From NCBI RefSeq assembly GCF_020360975.1, contig NW_025408667.1, forward strand, positions 6,634,001-6,698,000: a stretch of 64,000 nucleotides of DNA, in the 5' to 3' direction. Made by a program: the position numbers and the translations under genes. The first letter of the stretch is position 1. The number at the start of each line of letters is the position of its first letter. The notes beneath the pieces were generated by a model. That model searched no databases, had not been told where the DNA came from, and saw only the letters and a list, made by a program, of their open reading frames with translations. This document shows, piece by piece, positions 57,004 to 64,000 of this stretch. The DNA comes from Hirsutella rhossiliensis. Taxonomy: Eukaryota > Ascomycota > Sordariomycetes > Hypocreales > Ophiocordycipitaceae.

Positions 57004-58469
57004 CGGCGCTATCCAACGGTCAGAGCTGCCCGTGTGTGTGCATTTGTGTGTGCATTCGAGGCAACGACGGGGCGGCCTTGGATGTCTGGTGGGTGATACG
57101 TCACCATCTGCAGACACCGGTAGCTTGACGTCGGCTGCTATTACCTGTCTTGTTGGGCCGGCCAAGGAGCCGAGGGCTGGACTTGGTGGCGGGTTGACAT
57201 TCAATCAAGTGCTGCCCACTCTGAGATGATGATTATTATTATCTATGGCAATTTGCCGGCCCTGGCCCTTATCTAATTCCTTCATTAGATGAGCAGGGAT
57301 GACGAGCCGTTCAATTTCGCATCCTGATCACAGGCTTGGCCGTTTGGAGAAGTACGTACTGTAATTAATTACTGTACTACTCTGTATAGCTTCGACGCCG
57401 AGTATCGGAGCTCGTCACATGATCCAGGGCATTGACCGGCATCAACGGCAGATGAGGTCATTGCGAGGCAGCGTGGCGCGGCTGAATCCGGGTCAAGCTC
57501 CTACCTGTACGCCTGGGGAGCTAAGGGGATAGCCGTGCAGCACGATGACGCCGTTGGAGCCATGGACTCCCATCAGTGGATGAATGGTCGTTCTCTTTAT
57601 CAATCCTGGTGAAGCCTCGAGTGAGTGACTTGACTGTTGGGCCGTTGCTCAACGTCCGAAAGCGGCACCCGCTCGTTTTCTTAACCGGCCAGTTCTGAGG
57701 GCACAGGCGCGGGCACTGACATGTGCTTTGGCACCTGCCGTCAATGGAATTGCCGGCACTCGGCCAGCAGAATGGAGCCTGAGGATTCCGAAGTGCTCGT
57801 GTCTGAGACTCCCCGGCAGAACAATAACAGTCCAAGGCTGTTGGCAACGCATGGACGGGGCAAAGAGGCGCACAGCTGGGGATGCCGTTGCAGTAGCTGC
57901 ACAGTGTATATGGCAAACCCCGTTGCGTTAGCACGTGACTTTGCCGACGCTCAGTCCACCGTCAACGGTGTGTTTTTCGCTGCATAAACGCCAGCAATAC
58001 AGTGCATTATAGACAGCCAGCACTGTCTCAATACACGCTGAATTGGTTGTTTGGCGTAACTAACCCCCACCACGATAGGGGCCCACCCCTCGTCCGGGCA
58101 GAACACGACCAGAAACACACATTCATTTGTTGAGCGTTTAATATCATCGTGAGGCGACCACCCAGTGATCTTTTCCACAATCCCGTATCACCGCTGCCAT
58201 CATCATCATTATCCCTCCTCCTCTCGCACCGCTGCGCAGGCGCCCTTGAGCCCGTCCATCATCGCCAACCCGAGCCGAGCCTCTCGTCTCCTCCGCACCG
58301 CTTAATTCTCGACTCCCAACTGCTCCTTCATGTCCGTCGTCTTGCGCCGGGGCCACGATTGCTTCCGCGACTCCCGCGGCATGACCCGCGTCTAGCAGCG
58401 CTCCTCTCGTCACTCGCCTCTCCCACCTTGTTTCAGCCTTCTCGACCAATCCCTTGCATCTGCAACGCC

Positions 58470-60275
58470 ATGGCACACCCCGACGAACCAAGGCGACGAC
58501 GCTTCACCCCCGTCCCCATCGAGACAACCTTTCAGTCGGTTCGCAAGCCGCCTGCCTGCCTAAGCCCGCATCCCGAGCTGACCCCAGATCCCTCCCCTCC
58601 ATCTACTTCGCCGACTATTTCCGAGCCGCAGCGGAATGGACGCTTCCACCCCCAGTTGATCGAGACATCGAGGAGGACGCGCAGGGCCGCCGATCCCGGC
58701 CCCGCAACCAAGCCGACGGACAAGACTGACATCACCCCCTACACAAACCACATCTACGTGTCCAAGCCCAAGCACCGCCGGAAACGCGGCGACTCGCTCG
58801 ATGACGGGCCCATCCGTCATATGCCGCCCACTCGGCGAGAGACGGAAGACGAGGGGGTCAAAGAATATCTACTCGAGCTGGCCGCCAAGGAGGCTGCCCG
58901 GCAGATGGAAGAGGCCGCCCTGGCCGCCTTCCCCAACAGCCGGGCCCGTGAAGGTGGTGTGGCGCACTTTTACTTTCGCGAGAGCTCTGGCAGCGATAAC
59001 TCTGCCGAGGACGCACACCACCATGCTCAGCCTCGTGCGCGCCGCAAGTCGTCCAACCTGGGTCTGAACTGGTGGCATAAACACATGCAAGAGCATGCCG
59101 AGCATCTCGCTCACGACCGCCGCGACGATGCCCCGGCACCCCACGACCAAGACACGCTCATGACGACCGACTCTGACCTCGACGACATGGATCTATGCGT
59201 TCCCCCGAACCCGCTCTGGACAACGAACCAACGGTCCACCCCCGAGGATGGACGCGACTCGCTCGCCGACTTCCGGCCGATGAAGGAAAACATGGCGCCC
59301 GCCGCCCACCTCGACCTCTCACCTTTCAAGCAGATGGATCTTGGGGCGGGGCAGGCCCCGGCCTTTCATCTGGCTCCCGACGAGTTTCATCGCGGCCGCG
59401 ACGTCGAGCGTGGCCGGCCGTTTGGCGCCTTTGGCCTGAAGCCCGAGGACCCCACGCTCCATCTCATGAGACAGGCCGCCTCGCCGCCCATGCTCGGCAA
59501 AGACCTGACGTTTCGCAAGTGCCCGTCACCCAAGCAGACCAAGCTCGAGACGGACCACCCCTTTGTCGACCAGGGCGGCTCGCGAGAGTGCAACCGGGAT
59601 GTGTCGGGCCAGGGCGGCCTGTGGAAAGGCTACTGCTGCAGGTCGGAATCCAACGGCGACTGCGTCGTGTCGGCAGACCTGCGGCGTGCAGACATGATTG
59701 TTACACCGCAGCCCCCAGAGTCGCCCCGCGAACCCCTCACGTGCGGGCGCCTGGGCGAGAAGCCGAGCCCGGCAGCCTCTTCGAGGGGTTCGTTGGACAA
59801 CAACACAGCCTGCGGCATGTGGACCGCCGAGCCCGGGCCCAGGACGAACGGGGCGGGCGGGCAGGCCAAGAAGTTGCTGCAGGTCCCCCAGGGCCTGGGC
59901 GAGCGCCTCGAGCGGGAAAAGGCGCGCGCCGAGCGCGACGAAAAGATCCTGCAAGAGTTTGGCGACGAGTTCGTCACGCAGGTCTACAACTACCTGTCGC
60001 TCGGCTACCCGGCCACGGCGCGCTCCTTTGACGAGGAACTGTCCAAAATTAGCCGCGTCAGCACCGCGGAGCTCGGCCGCGACGACGACCGGCAGATGGC
60101 CAAGGGCCACATGCTCGAGATGCGCCTCGACGACACCCCCGAGGACGCCCGGTGCCCGCGGTGGTGCGCGCTCAAGGTGTACATTCTGCAGTGGGCGAGG
60201 TCGCATCCCGACCTGGATAATCTCGATCCGCTCGCCTGGGGCGTCAGGGAGCGGAGGGGCAGCTGGGCCATCTAA
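58470..60275 (+). CDS. Fungal-specific protein with conserved C-terminal helical domain
   Basis: 601 residues in one exon. The frame is open from 58,149, but the ATG at 58,470 (context CGCCATGG) opens with a conserved-looking block, HPDEPRRRRFTPVPIETTFQ, so it is chosen. The middle is disordered (polar, Pro/Asp-rich) with TPYTNHIYVSKPKHRRKRGDS, EYLLELAAKEAARQMEEAAL and SNLGLNWWHKHM. The last 110 residues form a compact domain: DEFVTQVYNYLSLGYPATAR and SFDEELSKISRVS followed by ARCPRWCALKVYILQWARSH. This pattern is familiar from uncharacterised Pezizomycotina proteins, but I know of no assigned function. The N-terminal basic patches could suit nuclear targeting (inference). Confidence 0.85.
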   Translation: MAHPDEPRRRRFTPVPIETTFQSVRKPPACLSPHPELTPDPSPPSTSPTISEPQRNGRFHPQLIETSRRTRRAADPGPATKPTDKTDITPYTNHIYVSKPKHRRKRGDSLDDGPIRHMPPTRRETEDEGVKEYLLELAAKEAARQMEEAALAAFPNSRAREGGVAHFYFRESSGSDNSAEDAHHHAQPRARRKSSNLGLNWWHKHMQEHAEHLAHDRRDDAPAPHDQDTLMTTDSDLDDMDLCVPPNPLWTTNQRSTPEDGRDSLADFRPMKENMAPAAHLDLSPFKQMDLGAGQAPAFHLAPDEFHRGRDVERGRPFGAFGLKPEDPTLHLMRQAASPPMLGKDLTFRKCPSPKQTKLETDHPFVDQGGSRECNRDVSGQGGLWKGYCCRSESNGDCVVSADLRRADMIVTPQPPESPREPLTCGRLGEKPSPAASSRGSLDNNTACGMWTAEPGPRTNGAGGQAKKLLQVPQGLGERLEREKARAERDEKILQEFGDEFVTQVYNYLSLGYPATARSFDEELSKISRVSTAELGRDDDRQMAKGHMLEMRLDDTPEDARCPRWCALKVYILQWARSHPDLDNLDPLAWGVRERRGSWAI

Positions 60276-61047
60276 TGACCACCCCCCGCCGTCGTTGCAG
60301 GTAGGCGGTTTCCTTCTGTTTCTCTCTCTTGCTCTATCTACTTTACACTTTATTCATGGGACAGCGGGCGTTTTTCTCTTACCTCGAGTTGGCAGCATCT
60401 CTATCTTGGCACACTGGGCGGCATATCAAACGGTTGGGTTTGCAGACGAGCTGGGTGGATTGCGGCTTGCCACTCTTCCTGGCTGGCACTGTTCGAGTTT
60501 CTTCTGTCTATCCTGGGCGGTAAGCCGCGAGTACCAGATGGTGACGGATGCATTGCTGCGAGCGTCTTTTTGGTCACCTCAACAATATTGGGTTTTGTCA
60601 TTTCATCTGCGTGGGTGCGCGTGTTGTCGGGACCCGAAATTATGTGAGAGCTGCACATCTAGACAATCTATATAATGGGGCGACTGGGGGAAGAATGGCG
60701 GGTTCGAGACCCGGCTCGAGGGGATCAAGGGGCGAATCGGTAGACGGGATCGCCAAGTTGCGCGGGTCACCGGCAACTTCAAGATGGGGTCGGGCCGTCA
60801 AGGGCCAACTTGCGGGCTATGCATAGAAGATACATTGACGGACGTCTACGTCGAGGTACTGCCTGTCCCTAGACATCAAAATCGTTGTATTGCAAAGACT
60901 CAACGCCATTGACGAATGATCCTCTATGAGGCGAATATGGTAGATAGGTCGGGGGTGTGAAATGGAAGACACAACAAGAACCAAAAAAAGGAAGGGGTAG
61001 TGGACACGGGTCTAGCAGCGCAGCCCCGAGGCTGTCGTCGAGGGCGG
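60276..61047. other. Convergent 3' intergenic region
   Basis: 772 bp between two convergent genes. Short frames only. A tRNA-like T-loop string near 60,700 was examined and rejected. Confidence 0.55.
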
Positions 61048-62262
61048 TCACTTTCTCCTCGGCAGAGACGACCGGGACACCTTTTGGGCCTTTGACGGCG
61101 GCGCGCCCGTCTCAACATCGCTCTCCTCCTCCTCGCCCATCGACTCGTCTACGTCCTCGTGGTTGACCTCGTCCTCGTCGACGGCCTCCGCGGCCCCGTC
61201 GCTATCGTCGTCTTCGTCCTCGTCGGCCCCACCGCCTTGCTCGTCGTCCTCCGAGTCGCCCACGAAGCCATTCGTCGCCGGCACGTCGTCGTCGTCGTCA
61301 TCGTCGCCTTCGTCTTCATCGTCCACGCCTCCCCTCCTTCGCAGGCCTTTCCCGCCGGCGGCATCCGTCTCGCCCTCGACCCACACGACGTCTTCCTCGT
61401 TGCCGTCGCCCTCTCCGTTCTGCAGCAGGCCCGAGCGACTCATCTTCCTCCGCAAGACCATCTGACCTTCGAGCAGATCCAGCTTGCCCTTGAGCGCCAG
61501 GAGGCTGTTAAGCCCCTTTGCTCTCTCGGCCAGAACTTTCTGCAGGCTGTTGAGGCTCTGCACCACCTGGGGCTGCGAGGCCAAGGCGCCGCCGTGAGCC
61601 ACGAGGGACCATTGCACCCACGTCATTAGGTTGCCGGCTCGCCCAGGCCGCCTATACAGCCGCGCGGCCAACTTGGACAGGAGGCTGCCGACTAGAGAGC
61701 TGTCGAGGCGCTCGATGGTGTTTTGGATGGTGCTGAGGTCAGTCGTGTGAAGACAGGACTCGAGGAGGTCGGTGTCGTCGGTTCGCAGGGCTTGGCTGAG
61801 GACGGTGGTGAGGGATTGGTGAGAGGGCGGGACGATCGCCGTCCGCGGGCGCTGGGCCGGCGCAGCGCTCGTCGTGCCGGCCTGCTGCAGAAGGGCAGGC
61901 ACGTCGATGGCCTCGTTGTCGCGCAGGAGCTCACCAAAGGAGGGCGATGTGGGCTCTCCGTCGGACTCTTCAGCATCTGGTTTGTTGCGGCCGCCGTTGA
62001 CGCGGGCCGGGGCGCCCTCGGGCTTAGCAGCGTCCTGGGCACCGTTGACCTGGACCGCCTCGTCCTCATCCGAGACGTCCTCATCGCTGTCTTCGTCGGA
62101 CGAGATCTCTATCGTCTCCATCTGCGAGCTCTGCAGGGCGTCGGTGCCGGAGACGCAGGTCCTCGACTCGTCAATGGTGCTCTTGAGGGGAAGCTTGGCC
62201 GCCGACCTGGCCACAGGGGGGGCCAGCCTCGTCGGCGCTTTCCGCTTTGTCGACATGGGCAT
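61048..62262 (-). CDS. Utp12-domain nucleolar protein, Utp5-like
   Basis: 404 residues from ATG 62,262 (MPMSTKRKAPTRLAPP). The frame extends to 62,310, but the later ATG precedes the basic N-terminus typical of nucleolar proteins. An acidic linker (SSDEDSDEDVSDEDE) precedes the Utp12/Dip2 domain at about 145-262: LTTVLSQALRTDDTDLLESC, IERLDSSLVGSLLSKLAARL, LMTWVQWSLVAHGG and LLALKGKLDLLEGQM. The C-terminal 100 residues are strongly acidic and end with SSLPRRK. The family comprises subunits of the small-subunit processome (t-UTP group) that act in 18S pre-rRNA transcription and processing. The absence of an N-terminal WD40 propeller matches the short Dip2/Utp12-family annotations in filamentous fungi. 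Assignment to Utp5 rather than another Utp12-domain protein is moderate. Confidence 0.82.
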   Translation of the reverse strand: MPMSTKRKAPTRLAPPVARSAAKLPLKSTIDESRTCVSGTDALQSSQMETIEISSDEDSDEDVSDEDEAVQVNGAQDAAKPEGAPARVNGGRNKPDAEESDGEPTSPSFGELLRDNEAIDVPALLQQAGTTSAAPAQRPRTAIVPPSHQSLTTVLSQALRTDDTDLLESCLHTTDLSTIQNTIERLDSSLVGSLLSKLAARLYRRPGRAGNLMTWVQWSLVAHGGALASQPQVVQSLNSLQKVLAERAKGLNSLLALKGKLDLLEGQMVLRRKMSRSGLLQNGEGDGNEEDVVWVEGETDAAGGKGLRRRGGVDDEDEGDDDDDDDVPATNGFVGDSEDDEQGGGADEDEDDDSDGAAEAVDEDEVNHEDVDESMGEEEESDVETGAPPSKAQKVSRSSLPRRK

Positions 62263-62310
62263 GAGGGATACCGGCGCCGAGGCCAGTGAGCAAAGAGTCG
62301 GGACTTGCAA

Positions 62311-64000
62311 AAGGCGAGGCGGGTATTAAGCTCCGGGTCCTGTCCTGGATGACGAGGCAGCCGATTTTTTTCCGTGTCCTGGAAACAAAACAATGCGGAG
62401 CAGGGAAGCGAAAGAAAAAAATAACTTGGCAGCCAGAGAATGGCCCTTCGCAATAAGACGAGGCGTCAGGCCAGCGAGTACCTGCACCCGGACCTTGTTT
62501 TGCCTTGGGGTGGGAAATTTTCACGCCGCTTTTCACGATGATGGATTTCAGTCTAACTTTTTTTTTTCGAACCAGGCCCGGTCGAGTCCGAGGAGGGGGA
62601 TGGGTGATGATGACATAATCGAAGAAAAAGCGGTGCGAGTTGAGTGAGTTGCTGCTGGATGTGCTACTGCACGTGCCTTTACCAGGACAATACCTAGGTA
62701 GGTACCTAAGTATCCGTACCTCGGTACCTAAAGGATAGAAGCCGATCAGCGCAGCTTATGTAGCGGCAATCAGTGGTGTCAGTGACTTGGTCGATCCTCG
62801 TCCAGGCCAATGGGCCATTGGTGGGTTCACTCAAGCGTGTACTGTATGCTGGATGGAACAGATTAGAGGAGCTTATTGTTCGTCGGGCCGGATGCACGAC
62901 ATACACGGAACGGTGACGAGCTGCGGTGCGAGTTCTGGACAATGTCGCAACCTAAAAACTCGCGACCCGTAGACCCATCGAGCTCGAGCGCCTCTTGGTT
63001 CTTCGTAGGCGCAATCAAGGCAGCAAGGCACTCTGCTGGCGGAAATTGCTCGAGGCAGCATCGAGGTCAGGTGACGGACGAAGTCCATGCCGGGTTGGAC
63101 ATCGGTGGCGACCGGTGGGCTTCCGTGCGCCACAGCCCAAACCCCCGAGGCTGCATAGACCCCGTTTTAGCGATCCGTTCCCTTCCCGGGCCTATCTTGC
63201 GCAACCGCAGTTCGCTCCGACTCCGCGTCCCCACTGTGACCTACCCTAGACTCCCCTCCCCACCCGCAGGCCGGTTTCGTCGGATGTCTTCTAGAACCAT
63301 CCATCCATCATCCAGGCACACCGTCTTCCAGTGGACGCGTCTCTCCGAGGCTTAGGATCAACGACGGTGTTGCTTTCTGAATTCTCCGCCATTGTCGTCG
63401 CCCAGCTTTGGCCAGCGGAAGAGGCGAGACAGCACGCGTATCGCCGGGGTTCATCCTCCATCATGACGATGATGACGGCACCATCGTCCAATGACTTCAA
63501 CAGGGTCAGATTTCGACATGAAGCCGTCCACCTTGAAACGCCGAGAGACTCAGGTCGAACGTCGCGGAAGACGGCGGCCTTCCAAGGACAACAAATCTCG
63601 AGCAATCTCCGACGCGGCATCTGGTCCGGACATTTGCTCGCGAGTGCTTGTCATTGAAGACGAGGCTGGAAAGCTCTGCCGCCAACGATAGCGCAAGCCC
63701 GAATCCTGTACCTACGTACGCCCCCTCGTCGTCTAATCAAGCCGCGTTATGTAAGTGTCACAAACGGCGTTGATTGATTGATTGATGATGATGATGGAGC
63801 CGTCGCAACAAGGGACCTCTTCGGCCCCGTGGCCTGGCAAGGCAGGCCGAGTGAGGCAGTGTTGGTGCCGAACAGAGCTTGCACCTTGGCAAACTCGATG
63901 CTTGGTGAAGCGGGATGGACGCTTGATTGAACTTTCCCGCTCGCGTCACCAGGCCGGCCGCAGCCACAGCCACAGGCACGGCGCCACAAACCCCCTTAAA
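62311..64000. other. Right-end region without a supported gene
   Basis: 1.7 kb. An AGGTACCT patch lies at 62,690-62,731, and TGAT/GATG short repeats at about 63,765-63,798. The frames at 62,876-63,691 overlap in several registers without a motif. A gene starting beyond the window could have its promoter here. Confidence 0.5.
62690..62731. repeat. AGGTACCT repeat patch, second copy
   Basis: TACCTAGGTAGGTACCTAAG followed by a variant with GTACCTCGGTACCTA. Same motif family as 55,483-55,596. Confidence 0.75.

Larger units (their letters stand above)
54107..58469. promoter_or_regulatory. 4.4-kb divergent intergenic region
   Basis: It lies between two divergently transcribed large fungal-specific genes. 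No supported ORF; the frames at 54,402-56,835 overlap on both strands and lack motifs. It contains an AGGTACCT-rich patch (55,483-55,596), an AGC/AGT microsatellite (about 56,975-57,003), C+T-rich leader sequence before 58,470, and poly-T runs near 54,420. An unannotated non-coding RNA is possible, but I see no evidence of one. Confidence 0.5.

Noticed and set aside
59195..60675. Long alternate frames (278 and 325 residues) over the 601-residue gene
   Set aside because: Arg/Pro/Ser-rich shadows of the GC-rich main frame.
60660..60725. tRNA-like T-loop (GGGTTCGAGACCC)
   Set aside because: No matching acceptor stem, D-arm or anticodon arm at the proper distances.

Overview
The window is nuclear DNA from a filamentous ascomycete. 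The evidence is short spliceosomal introns (54-92 bp, GT...AG), GC-rich coding sequence, Pezizomycotina-type proteins, and a repeat block carrying the full signature of repeat-induced point mutation (RIP). The protein set and the AGGTACCT-type intergenic repeats fit a Sordariomycete, probably of the Hypocreales; that placement is inference and I cannot name a genus.

Layout. (1) About 1-16,880 is an AT-rich block almost without CpA and TpG, so it has almost no ATG and no open frame of useful length. Behind the stops I can read two degenerate Ty3/Gypsy retrotransposons on the minus strand: pol near 2.5-2.9 kb, and pol near 11.7-12.1 kb with its gag near 15.0-15.4 kb. (2) At 16.9-22.3 kb the DNA returns to mixed composition. 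It holds a decayed SWIM-motif (Mutator-like) transposase remnant at 17,971-19,020. It also holds a sharply delimited pogo/Fot1-type element at 19,531-22,311 with perfect 101-bp terminal inverted repeats, TA duplications and a frameshifted transposase. (3) At 22.9-30.2 kb lie a secreted propeller-like protein, a centrosomin-motif (CM1) microtubule-organising protein with one intron, and a small secreted RlpA-like protein. (4) At 32.6-42.4 kb lies what looks like a compact, undescribed RiPP (dikaritin-type) locus. It has a secreted precursor of 84 residues with four identical copies of a Kex2-bounded peptide (core around AVEAINNQAGWG), three UstYa/DUF3328-type membrane proteins (two canonical, one divergent), an unrecognised ORF and an MFS transporter of the anion:cation symporter type. 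(5) At 42.8-46.1 kb lie a secreted guanyl-specific ribonuclease (F1/T1 family) and a sulfotransferase-like gene carrying one in-frame TAG. (6) At 48-62.3 kb the content is ordinary chromosomal genes: a YAT-family amino-acid permease, two large fungal-specific disordered proteins, and a Utp12-domain (Utp5-like) ribosome-biogenesis protein.

How the RiPP locus would work, inferred from ustiloxin, phomopsin and asperipin biosynthesis: the precursor enters the secretory pathway, the repeats are cut at Lys-Arg by a Kex2 protease and trimmed, the UstY-type proteins oxidatively crosslink or cyclise the peptide, and the MFS protein may export it. The core has no Tyr or Cys and one Trp, and no tyrosinase, P450 or methyltransferase lies beside it. 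The product should therefore differ from the Tyr-ether dikaritins. The four repeats differ only by synonymous bases, which argues that the peptide is under selection.
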